DNA of 15,017 nt from Oscillospiraceae bacterium (GTDB taxonomy: Bacteria; Bacillota; Clostridia; Oscillospirales; Ruminococcaceae). The stretch spans positions 1-15,017 of the forward strand of contig JAIRWE010000087.1 of assembly GCA_031253365.1 (NCBI GenBank). The letters run 5' to 3'. This document shows, piece by piece, positions 6,907 through 15,017 of the stretch. Positions within the stretch are counted from its first letter, which is position 1; each line of letters begins with the position of its first letter. Position numbers and translations under genes: made by a program. A model generated the notes under the pieces. The model searched no databases and was not told the DNA's origin. It saw only the letters and a list, made by a program, of their open reading frames with translations.

Positions 6907-7041
6907 CCCGAAACCCGAGCGGGGGGAACGGCAAAGCACACCCGAAACCCGAGCGAGGGAAACGGCGAAACACACCCGAAACCCGAGCGGGGGGAACGGC
7001 AAAGCACACCCGAAACCCGAGCGGGGGAACGGCAAAGCGTG
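6907..7041 (+). repeat. Four tandem 34-bp repeats in the leader of the importer mRNA
   Basis: Units start at 6907, 6941, 6975 and 7009. Each begins CCCGAAACCCGAGCG, continues with a G-run and AACGGC, and ends AAGCACA or a close variant. Units 1 and 3 are identical; unit 2 has a few substitutions (GAGGGAAACGGCGAAA); unit 4 is one G shorter and ends AAGCGTG. A degenerate fifth start, CCCGAAATTTAAGCGGAGG, follows at 7051 and contains the Shine-Dalgarno sequence of the next gene. There are no spacers, so it is not a CRISPR array. The 34-bp period is not a multiple of three, which argues against coding. CCC-GAGC-GGG in each unit could form a small stem-loop. Confidence 0.9.
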
Positions 7042-7064
7042 CGTAACGTACCCGAAATTTAAGC

Positions 7065-7070
7065 GGAGGA
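7065..7070 (+). promoter_or_regulatory. Ribosome binding site of the binding-protein gene, inside a degenerate repeat copy
   Basis: GGAGGA at 7065-7070 stands at ideal distance from the ATG at 7075. The preceding bases from 7051 (CCCGAAA, then AAGCGGAGG) line up with the start of the 34-bp repeat unit (CCCGAAA, then GAGCGGGGG), so the ribosome binding site appears to be a diverged copy of the same unit or the ancestor of the array. Confidence 0.8.
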
Positions 7071-7074
7071 AAAC

Positions 7075-8739
<1,665 letters not shown>

Positions 8740-8761
8740 TCAATCGACAGGCGTTAAAACG

Positions 8762-8811
8762 GGGGGGTTCGGATTGAACCCCGAACCCCCCGCCGTGTTT
8801 GGTTTTTTTTT
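8762..8811 (+). terminator. Strong hairpin with T-tract after the binding-protein gene (partial terminator or mRNA stabiliser)
   Basis: GGGGGGTTCGG (8762-8772) pairs perfectly over 11 bp with CCGAACCCCCC (8781-8791), loop of eight bases. A run of nine T follows at 8803-8811, but 11 bases separate stem and T-run, more than in a classical intrinsic terminator. No new promoter is evident before the permeases at 8887, so partial termination or 3' protection of the upstream message, giving binding protein in excess of permease, is the likely job. Confidence 0.65.
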
Positions 8812-8886
8812 AGTTACCAAAACGGCCGCCGCCGATAAAAGTTTTCCGGGGTTGCTTGGTATTAAGAATTTGCAGGGGTGTTTTCT

Positions 8887-10134
8887 ATGAGTAATTCAGA
8901 ACCGACCGCCGCGGCGCCGGTCAAACGCAGAAGAAGGGCGCGTCTTGAGAAGTCCTACTGGGGGTACATCTTTATCGCGCCCTTTTTTATCGCGTATCTC
9001 TTGTTTTCGGCGTATCCGATTTTTTCCACGTTTTTCTACGCGTTCACCTTCCGCGTTACCGATAACGAGGAAATAGGGGCGCTGACCTACGAGGCCGTGT
9101 TCGAGTACCAGTTTAACGAAGACGGGACGCCGGTTATGCAGGGCAACAACCAAAAGCGGAAAAAGGTGGACTCGTATCCGGTGGAAGACGGGAACTGGAG
9201 CGAATTCAGGTTTGTCGGGCTTGAGAATTTCTATTTCAAGGGCGAGGGATACCGTTACTGGAAAGAGGATATGGAGGGCGTTTTATACCGCGAATGGCAG
9301 GATAACTACTCGAGCGGAATAATAGCCGACGGCGCGTGGATGGACATCTTCGCGAACACCGCGCTTATCTGGATTGTCGGTTTCATTCCGCAAATCGGTT
9401 TGGCGCTTTTGCTTGCCGCTTGGTTCACCGACGCGAAAATACGGGTGCGGGGGCAGGGCTTCTTCAAAGTAATATTCTATATGCCGAACATAATGACCGC
9501 CGCGACAATCGGTTATCTGTTCTTTATGTTCGCCATGCCGAACGGTCCGTTCCACATCATCGCCCAGAACATCGGCGTAATCGCGAAAGCGACCGCGGAC
9601 GGCTCGGCGGAGCAGCTGGCGGGTCCGATTTTCTCGCGCGGGATGGTGGCGTTCATTAACTTTTGGATGTGGTTCGGCAACACCATGATTGTTATGATAG
9701 CGGGCATCCTCGGTATAAACCCGTCGCTGTTTGAAGCGGCGAACATCGACGGCGCCAACGGGAAGCAGGTTTTCTGGGGGGTCACGGTTCCGCTCATCAG
9801 ACCTATCTTGACGTTCAACCTTATTCAGTCGCTCATCGGCGGCTTGCAGATGTTCGACGTGCCGACGGTCATCGGCGGATTTACCAGTTCGCCGCACGGT
9901 CAGTATTTGAGAACCATCATGATTCAGATTAACAACACGGCTTACGAGGTAAGCTCGCTCGGCGCGGGGAAGGCGTTCGGGTACTGCTCCGCCGCCGCCG
10001 TTCTGTTGTTTATGATTACGGTGGTGCTGAGCATAGTCATATTCATACTGATGAGAGACCGCAGTGAATCGAAATTCCTGAAGAAACAGAAGAAACTGAT
10101 GAAATTACAGGCGCAGGCGGGAGGTGCTCACTGA
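8887..10134 (+). CDS. ABC transporter permease, MalF/UgpA type
   Basis: One half of the membrane channel of the importer. The 415-residue product starts with a cytoplasmic basic stretch (KRRRRAR, 13-19), then TM1 at about 27-52, and has further hydrophobic segments at about 154-180, 194-216, 252-276, 303-325 and 366-390. The cytoplasmic EAA loop that docks the ATPase is EAANIDGANGKQVFWGVTVP (283-302). The region between TM1 and TM2 is about 100 residues (53-152), charged and Tyr/Glu-rich, while most UgpA-like permeases have only a short link before the FVGLENF motif (here 109-115); it recalls the large periplasmic loop of MalF in position, not in sequence. ATG 8887 is preferred over GTG 8878 because AGGGG lies just before it. 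It overlaps the second permease by one base. No ATP-binding subunit is encoded nearby, so a shared MsmK/UgpC-like ATPase is inferred. Confidence 0.93.
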   Translation: MSNSEPTAAAPVKRRRRARLEKSYWGYIFIAPFFIAYLLFSAYPIFSTFFYAFTFRVTDNEEIGALTYEAVFEYQFNEDGTPVMQGNNQKRKKVDSYPVEDGNWSEFRFVGLENFYFKGEGYRYWKEDMEGVLYREWQDNYSSGIIADGAWMDIFANTALIWIVGFIPQIGLALLLAAWFTDAKIRVRGQGFFKVIFYMPNIMTAATIGYLFFMFAMPNGPFHIIAQNIGVIAKATADGSAEQLAGPIFSRGMVAFINFWMWFGNTMIVMIAGILGINPSLFEAANIDGANGKQVFWGVTVPLIRPILTFNLIQSLIGGLQMFDVPTVIGGFTSSPHGQYLRTIMIQINNTAYEVSSLGAGKAFGYCSAAAVLLFMITVVLSIVIFILMRDRSESKFLKKQKKLMKLQAQAGGAH

Positions 10135-11081
10135 TGGCTGACTATATACCCTTTAACTTACAGACCGAATCGGGTGAGAAATCGTATTGGGCGGCGATTC
10201 TCGCGAAAAAGGCCGTCGTCTACATTGTCTGTATTCTGCTGACGCTGATGTGCGTGTTGCCGTTCCTGTTCATGTTCTTCAACGCGACGAAGAGCAAGAT
10301 TGAGCTCGGGAACGCCACCGTCGCGTGGTGGCCGAGTCTGCCCGAAAACTCGCTGCTCGGTTCGCTTTTGCCGAGTAAGTCGTTTTCCAACAACTGGACG
10401 ACCTTATTCGTCAAAGACATAGGCGGAATGAAGCTGCCCTTCGTGAACGCGTTCCTTAACTCGTTTATCATTTCGGCGAGTTCCACGCTGCTTTCGGTTT
10501 ATTTCTCGTCGCTGACGGCTTACGGCTTTACCGCGTACCGGTTCCGAGGCGGGAAGGTCTTGTACGGTTTCGTTCTGGCGGTTATGATGATTCCCGCGCA
10601 GATTTCGATATTGGGGTTCATCGGGCTGATGAAGTCCTTCCACTGGTACGGCTCTTTCCTCCCGCTGATTATCCCGGCGGTCGCCGCCCCGGCGACGGTG
10701 TTCTTCATGCGGCAGTATATGTCGGCGACGCTGTCGCTGGAACTTGTGGAGGCGGGGCGAATAGACGGTTGTACCGAATTCGGGATTTTCAACAGGCTTG
10801 TCTTGCCCATTCTTACGCCGGGTATGGCGACGATGGCAATATTCGCGATGGTCGCTTCTTGGAACAGCCTGTTCGGACCCACCATGCTTCTGGGCGGCGA
10901 GGACGCGAAAAAATACACGGTTCCCATGTTGGTGGATATGATAAAATCCAACAAATACGCGCCCGAAATCGGGGCGATGTACTTGGGGCTTTCGGCGACG
11001 GCGGTGCCGCTGATTGTGTTCTATCTGATTTTGTCGCGGTATATAATCGCGGGCGTCGCGCTCGGCGGCATAAAAGAATAA
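10134..11081 (+). CDS. ABC transporter permease, MalG/UgpE type
   Basis: Partner permease of the importer, 315 residues, normal for the family. Hydrophobic segments are visible at about 27-50, 104-130, 143-166, 173-192, 228-250 and 287-308. The EAA loop reads VEAGRIDGCTEFGIFNRLVLP (205-225 region), with the conserved EA..DG..E core, and the C-terminus ends in the family-typical Gly-rich tail GVALGGIKE. The ATG at 10134 shares its first base with the TGA of the upstream permease, so the two are translationally coupled. Substrate specificity cannot be read from permeases. Confidence 0.94.
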   Translation: MADYIPFNLQTESGEKSYWAAILAKKAVVYIVCILLTLMCVLPFLFMFFNATKSKIELGNATVAWWPSLPENSLLGSLLPSKSFSNNWTTLFVKDIGGMKLPFVNAFLNSFIISASSTLLSVYFSSLTAYGFTAYRFRGGKVLYGFVLAVMMIPAQISILGFIGLMKSFHWYGSFLPLIIPAVAAPATVFFMRQYMSATLSLELVEAGRIDGCTEFGIFNRLVLPILTPGMATMAIFAMVASWNSLFGPTMLLGGEDAKKYTVPMLVDMIKSNKYAPEIGAMYLGLSATAVPLIVFYLILSRYIIAGVALGGIKE

Positions 11082-11095
11082 TGCGCGTTTCACGG

Positions 11096-11144
11096 TTTTT
11101 CGCGAATACAAGGGGGCGGACTTTTCGCGATATAAAGGGCGGAT
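11096..11144 (+). repeat. Imperfect tandem duplication of about 24 bp between permease and oxidoreductase genes
   Basis: TTTTTCGCGAATACAAGGG at 11096 is followed 25 bases later by CTTTTCGCGATATAAAGGG at 11121; both continue with GCGGA. The second copy supplies the left arm of the hairpin at 11134-11159. It may be a remnant duplication or paired protein sites. Confidence 0.5.
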
Positions 11145-11159
11145 ATCAATCCGCCCTTT
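11134..11159 (+). terminator. Stem-loop after the second permease gene, weak terminator or processing site
   Basis: AAAGGGCGGAT (11134-11144) and ATCCGCCCTTT (11149-11159) form a perfect 11-bp stem with a four-base loop. Only TTT plus a later TTTT follow, so a full intrinsic terminator is doubtful. It may lower read-through into the oxidoreductase gene, which starts 25 bases later, or protect the transporter mRNA. Confidence 0.45.
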
Positions 11160-11184
11160 GTGAATTTTCACGAAAGGGTTTGGT

Positions 11185-12153
11185 ATGAACGCGGGAATTA
11201 TCGGTACCGGCTGGATTGCCGAAAAAATGGCGTACACGCTTAACGAAATGAGCAAGGACGAGGACGTTCGTTTGGCGGCGGTCGCCTCGCGCGCCAAGGA
11301 AACGGCGGACGAATTCGCGCGAAGGTTCGGCGTCCCCAAGGCTTACGCGTCTTATGAGGAGCTTTGCGCGGACGAAAGCGTGGATTTGGTTTACATAGCC
11401 ACGCCGCACGCCTTTCATTACGGGAATATGCTTACGGCGCTCGGCGCGGGAAGGAACGTCCTTTGCGAAAAGTCGTTCACCGTGAACGCGGCGCAGGCGC
11501 GCGCGGCGGTCGATTCAGCCGCCGGGAAGGGGCTGTTCATAGCCGAGGCAATCTGGACGCGCTACCTGCCCCTGCGTGAGAAGTTCTCGCTGCTTGCCGA
11601 AGGCGCAATCGGAACGCCGCTTTCCCTTGACGCGGAAATCGCTTACCCGAACGCCGGCATAAAAAGAATGTACGAGCCGGGTTTGGCGGGGGGCGCGCTC
11701 CTCGACCTCGGCGTGTACGCCGTGAATTTCGCGCTTATGGCGTTCGGTTCCGACATATCCGAAATAAAGTCGAGTTGCGATTTTTTTTCAACGGGGGTGG
11801 ACCGCGAAAACGAGATTACGTTTGTTTACGCCGACGGCAAAACGGCGAGGCTTGTAAGCTCGCTGGCGAGGCAGGGCGATAACATGGGGATAATCACCGG
11901 AACGGAGGGGCGGCTGGTTTTCAAGAACATCAATAATTACGAGTGGGTTGAAATCCACGACAAGCGGGGCGTCACGCGGCTGCCGCGTCCGAAGCAAATC
12001 ACCGGTTACGAATATCAGGTGCGTTCGTGCGCCCGCGCGCTCGGGCGCGGCGCGAAGGAATGTGAGGAAATGCCCCGCCGCGAGATTATAAGGGTCATGG
12101 AAATCATGGACGAAATTCGCGGGCAGTGGGGGTTAAAGTACCCCGGCGAGTAA
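11185..12153 (+). CDS. Gfo/Idh/MocA family NAD(P)-dependent oxidoreductase
   Basis: Cytoplasmic dehydrogenase that probably acts on a sugar, inositol or related polyol. The 322-residue product has an N-terminal Rossmann domain with GIIGTGWIA (4-12), the catalytic CEKSF segment (94-98, Lys96 at the place of the family EKP lysine; Pro is replaced by Ser), and a C-terminal alpha/beta domain with GGALLDLGVYAV (169-180). The EAIWTRYLPL stretch (121-130) recalls the dihydrodiol dehydrogenase-like subgroup. A GAAAGGG lies before the ATG at 11185. It follows the importer genes on the same strand with a hairpin between, so it may be expressed at a lower level from the same transcript and act on the imported compound or its product. 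The exact substrate and cofactor preference are unknown. Confidence 0.9.
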   Translation: MNAGIIGTGWIAEKMAYTLNEMSKDEDVRLAAVASRAKETADEFARRFGVPKAYASYEELCADESVDLVYIATPHAFHYGNMLTALGAGRNVLCEKSFTVNAAQARAAVDSAAGKGLFIAEAIWTRYLPLREKFSLLAEGAIGTPLSLDAEIAYPNAGIKRMYEPGLAGGALLDLGVYAVNFALMAFGSDISEIKSSCDFFSTGVDRENEITFVYADGKTARLVSSLARQGDNMGIITGTEGRLVFKNINNYEWVEIHDKRGVTRLPRPKQITGYEYQVRSCARALGRGAKECEEMPRREIIRVMEIMDEIRGQWGLKYPGE

Positions 12154-12233
12154 AGGCAATCATTTGAAATTAGTCAAAATAACCAAAATAAGTATTGCGT
12201 TTTCAACAAATATGTAAAACTTGTGCAAAAGTA

Positions 12234-12262
12234 TTGAAATGTAAATCCGTTTGTGATATAAT
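12234..12262 (+). promoter_or_regulatory. Sigma-A promoter of the glgB-glgC operon
   Basis: TTGAAA (12234-12239) and TATAAT (12257-12262) are separated by 17 bases, with TGTGA before the -10 box. The predicted start is near 12269, about 38 bases before the glgB ATG. The surrounding 12154-12306 intergenic DNA is much richer in A and T than the genes and contains a short direct repeat, CAAAATAA, at 12175 and 12184. A GAGG at 12292-12295 is the likely ribosome binding site, with a long spacing of 11 bases. Confidence 0.85.
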
Positions 12263-12306
12263 TAACAATAAAGAGAAATAAAAAATAAATTGAGGATTTT
12301 GACGTT

Positions 12307-14223
12307 ATGGAGATAAAAAAAGAATATCAAATTCCGCTGTATCTTTTCCACGAGGGGGAGCTGACGGAAGGTTATGATTTTTTCGGTTCGCATTTCACCG
12401 TGAGAGACGGGGTTGAAGGCGTGGTGTTCCGCGTGTGGGTGCCGGGGGCAAGGGGCGTAAGCGTCGTCGGCGATTTCAACCATTGGGACAGAACGCGCGA
12501 CGAAATGTACCGAATCAGCAATAAAGGGATTTGGGAGGCGTTTGTTCCGGGGCTGCGGCAATATGACGCCTATAAATACTCGATTGAAACGGCCGCGGGG
12601 CAGGTCCGCCTCAAAGCCGACCCGTATGGCTTTCACATGGAAACGCGCCCTAACACCGCCACGAAGATTTATGACATTTCGGGGTTTCGGTGGGGGGACG
12701 AAAAATGGCGCGAAAGGGTCGCGGATACGGATGTTTACCGTTCCCCGATGAACGTCTACGAGGTGCATCTCAATTCGTGGAAGAAGAAACAGTCCGAGGA
12801 CGAGCTTTTCAACTATATGGAATTAGCGTCCGAACTTATACCCTATGTAAAGAAAATGGGTTATACGCACATTGAGATGATGCCCGTAGCCGAATTCCCG
12901 TTCGACGGTTCGTGGGGGTATCAGGGGATAGGGTATTTCGCGCCGACCTCGCGTTTCGGGACGCCGCGCGATTATATGACCTTTGTGGATTACTGCCACC
13001 GGCACGGCATAGGCGTGATACTGGACTGGGTTCCGGCGCATTTCCCCAAGGACGCGGCGGGTCTGTACGAGTTCGACGGCGATTATTGCTACGAATATTC
13101 CGACCCGCTGAAGCGCGAGCATTATAACTGGGGTACGCGGATATTCGACTGGGGCAAGGCGGAGGTTCAAAGTTTCCTTATCAGCAACGCTTACTACTGG
13201 ATTAAAGAGTATCATATTGACGGGTTACGGGTGGACGCCGTCGCCTCGATGCTTTATCTTGACTATGACAGGCGCGAATGGCGCCCGAACATATACGGCG
13301 GTCACGGGAACATAGAGGCGGTGGCGTTTTTGCAAAAGCTCAACGCCGCTTTGTTCAAATATTTTCCGAAGGTGCTGATGATAGCGGAAGAATCCACCGC
13401 CTGGCCGATGGTTACAAAACCAACCGACATAGGCGGGTTGGGGTTTAACTTCAAATGGAATATGGGCTGGATGAACGATATGCTCGCCTATATGTCGATG
13501 AGCCCCGAGTACCGCCCCGCCAACCACGATAAGCTGACCTTCTCGTTCCATTACGCTTTTGCGGAAAACTATATACTGCCCATTTCGCACGACGAGGTCG
13601 CCCACGGGAAATGCTCGATGCTTGATAAAATGAGCGGTCCGAGGGAGCTGCGTTTCGCGTCGCTGAGGACGTTTTTGGCGTATATGGCGGCGCATCCCGG
13701 AAAAATGCTCATGTTCATGGGGCAGGAGTTCGCGCAGTTCAAGGAATGGAATTACAAGTCGGGGCTGGACTGGGACGTCCTCGAATTTGAGGAGCATCGG
13801 AAAATGCAGGACTTTGTCCGGGCTCTCAACGATTTTTATCTTAAAACCGACGAGTTGTGGGAAAACGAAAGCGATTGGAGCGGCTTTAAGTGGATTGTTC
13901 CCGACGACAGCCAAAACAGCGTAATCGTGTTCCGCAGAATAAAGTCAGACGGGGACGAGTTGATTGCCGTGTGTAACTTTCAGCCGAGGGAACACGGTCA
14001 GTACCGTTTCGGGGTGCCTTTTCCCTCGGATTATAAAGAGATTTTCAGCACGGACGCCAAGGAATTCGGCGGGAGCGGTCTGACGAACAAAACGCTCAAA
14101 GCCGAACAGACGCCTTCGCACGGGGAGCCTTATTCGTTAGTCGCGTCAATCGCGCCCATGTCGGCGTTTTTCCTGAAACCCGTAAAAAAGGCGAACAACA
14201 GCGGACAAAGGAGGCATACATGA
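12307..14223 (+). CDS. glgB: 1,4-alpha-glucan branching enzyme (GH13)
   Basis: Makes alpha-1,6 branches in glycogen by cutting an alpha-1,4 chain and transferring it. The 638-residue product has a CBM48-like N-terminal domain (about 24-110, with VVGDFNHWD at 53-61), the GH13 barrel, and a C-terminal all-beta domain. Conserved regions are GSWGYQGIGYFAP (201-213), DWVPAHF (240-246), GLRVDAVASM (306-315, nucleophile Asp310), MIAEEST (358-364, acid/base Glu361) and ISHDEVAHGK (426-435, transition-state Asp429). It lacks the extra N-terminal domain of the E. coli enzyme (about 730 residues), as many Gram-positive versions do. The ATG at 12307 follows GAGG and the promoter at 12234-12262. Its TGA overlaps the glgC ATG by four bases, so the two are co-translated. 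The last dozen residues are polar and basic and look dispensable. Confidence 0.97.
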   Translation: MEIKKEYQIPLYLFHEGELTEGYDFFGSHFTVRDGVEGVVFRVWVPGARGVSVVGDFNHWDRTRDEMYRISNKGIWEAFVPGLRQYDAYKYSIETAAGQVRLKADPYGFHMETRPNTATKIYDISGFRWGDEKWRERVADTDVYRSPMNVYEVHLNSWKKKQSEDELFNYMELASELIPYVKKMGYTHIEMMPVAEFPFDGSWGYQGIGYFAPTSRFGTPRDYMTFVDYCHRHGIGVILDWVPAHFPKDAAGLYEFDGDYCYEYSDPLKREHYNWGTRIFDWGKAEVQSFLISNAYYWIKEYHIDGLRVDAVASMLYLDYDRREWRPNIYGGHGNIEAVAFLQKLNAALFKYFPKVLMIAEESTAWPMVTKPTDIGGLGFNFKWNMGWMNDMLAYMSMSPEYRPANHDKLTFSFHYAFAENYILPISHDEVAHGKCSMLDKMSGPRELRFASLRTFLAYMAAHPGKMLMFMGQEFAQFKEWNYKSGLDWDVLEFEEHRKMQDFVRALNDFYLKTDELWENESDWSGFKWIVPDDSQNSVIVFRRIKSDGDELIAVCNFQPREHGQYRFGVPFPSDYKEIFSTDAKEFGGSGLTNKTLKAEQTPSHGEPYSLVASIAPMSAFFLKPVKKANNSGQRRHT

Positions 14224-15017
14224 AACACGTAAAGAAAGAATGTGTGGCGATGATTCTCGCCGGGGGGCAAGGGAGCCGGCTTTACGCCCTCACGCAGGAC
14301 ATGGCGAAGCCCGCCGTGCCTTACGGAGGCAAATACAGGCTCATAGACTTCCCTTTGTCCAACTGCGTCAATTCGGGCTTTGATACCGTGGGCGTTTTGA
14401 CGCAATACCAGCCGCTCGTGCTTAACGAGTACATCGGCAACGGTCATCCGTGGGGGTTGGACAGGGTTCACGGAGGCGTTCATGTGTTGGCGCCTTATGA
14501 AAGTTCGGGGGGGAAATCTTGGTATTCGGGGACGGCCAACGCCATTTATCAGAACATGAGCTTCATTGACCGTTACAATCCCGAGTATGTCGCCGTTCTC
14601 GCGGGGGACCACATATACAAGATGGATTATTCCAAGATGCTGGACTGTCACATAAAGCAAAAGGCCGACACGACGATTGCGGTTATCGAGGTTCCGTGGG
14701 AGGAGGCGTCGCGCTTCGGCGTCATGTCGGTGGACGGGAACGGCATAATCACCGAGTTCGCGGAGAAGCCGCCCGAACCCAAGTCGAATTTGATTTCGAT
14801 GGGCGTGTATATCTATTCTTGGCAGAACCTGAAGACATACCTTATCGCCAACGAAAACGACAAAGAGGCGAAGAAGGATTTCGGGGGGAACATAATCCCC
14901 GATATGCTTAAAAACGGCTGTAAAATGGTGGCGTACCATTTTGATTCCTACTGGAAAGACGTGGGGACAATCGACAGCCTTTGGGAAGCCAACATGGACC
15001 TGCTCAACCCGAACGTG
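14220..15017 (+). CDS. glgC: Glucose-1-phosphate adenylyltransferase (ADP-glucose pyrophosphorylase), 3' end cut off by window
   Basis: Makes ADP-glucose from ATP and glucose-1-phosphate, the donor for glycogen synthase. The window holds 266 residues of an expected 380-400, in frame to the last base. Visible motifs: LAGGQGSRLYALT (13-25, nucleotide-binding loop), AKPAVPYGGKYRLIDFPLSN (29-48), GTANAIYQN (104-112), LAGDHIYKMDY (127-137), EFAEKP (178-183) and SMGVYI (192-197). The ATG at 14220 overlaps the glgB stop and is preceded by a very strong AAAGGAGG (14208-14215), which would let it translate better than glgB. In Clostridia glgD and glgA usually follow; they would lie beyond 15017. No truncation or frameshift is seen in the visible part. 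Confidence 0.96.
   Translation, partial: MKHVKKECVAMILAGGQGSRLYALTQDMAKPAVPYGGKYRLIDFPLSNCVNSGFDTVGVLTQYQPLVLNEYIGNGHPWGLDRVHGGVHVLAPYESSGGKSWYSGTANAIYQNMSFIDRYNPEYVAVLAGDHIYKMDYSKMLDCHIKQKADTTIAVIEVPWEEASRFGVMSVDGNGIITEFAEKPPEPKSNLISMGVYIYSWQNLKTYLIANENDKEAKKDFGGNIIPDMLKNGCKMVAYHFDSYWKDVGTIDSLWEANMDLLNPNV

Noticed and set aside
6907..7041. CRISPR-like array of direct repeats
   Set aside because: The 34-bp units follow each other with no spacers, and there are no cas genes in the window. They lie in the leader of a transporter gene.
10404..11339. Long antisense open frame of 311 residues opposite the second permease and the oxidoreductase start
   Set aside because: Very Arg/His-rich shadow translation of a GC-biased gene; the sense strand has clear family motifs.
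12191..12204. Possible cre (CcpA) site upstream of glgB
   Set aside because: The right half fits the cre pattern around GCGTTTTCA, but the left half fails at several conserved bases, so it is too weak to report.

Overview
The window reads as chromosomal DNA of a moderately GC-rich, Gram-positive-type anaerobe, most likely an uncultured member of the Clostridia (Firmicutes/Bacillota). Clues are: a free-standing AICAR transformylase next to a PurO-type IMP cyclohydrolase, the linkage of coaE with a small membrane-anchored lytic transglycosylase, sigma-A promoters with a TGTGN extension before the -10 box, strong purine-rich ribosome binding sites, a lipoprotein-type solute-binding protein, and a compact glgB followed by glgC. 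The taxonomic call is inference; there is no rRNA gene in the window.

Layout. (1) 1-1761, plus strand: the 3' part of an IMP cyclohydrolase gene and a complete AICAR formyltransferase gene. Together they carry out the last two steps of purine synthesis, which most bacteria do with one fused PurH. (2) 1770-6447, minus strand: a tight operon transcribed from a near-consensus promoter at 6501-6529. Its order is prfA (release factor 1), a fused Sua5/TsaC-CoaE protein, an SLT-family lytic transglycosylase and an M18 aminopeptidase. The purine and M18 genes converge with only 8 bases between their stop codons. (3) 6448-7074: a 627-base divergent intergenic region with the prfA promoter, an 11-bp tandem repeat, an AT-rich stretch, a sigma-A promoter, a perfect inverted repeat at the predicted transcription start, and four 34-bp tandem repeats running into the ribosome binding site of the next gene. 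(4) 7075-12153, plus strand: a carbohydrate-type ABC importer (lipoprotein with a poly-Asp tether, then two permeases, no ATPase) followed by a Gfo/Idh/MocA oxidoreductase. A strong hairpin follows the binding-protein gene and a second hairpin follows the permeases. (5) 12154-15017, plus strand: a promoter, then glgB and the 5' part of glgC, overlapping by four bases, forming a glycogen-synthesis operon that continues past the window.

How the parts relate: sugar import, sugar or polyol redox chemistry and glycogen storage lie side by side. The promoters of the importer and of glgB match at 25 of 32 positions, more than the -35 and -10 boxes require, so shared control is possible. The most unusual items are the Sua5-CoaE gene fusion and the 34-bp repeat array that ends in the importer's Shine-Dalgarno sequence. 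I did not find a clear new defence, mobile or secretion system.
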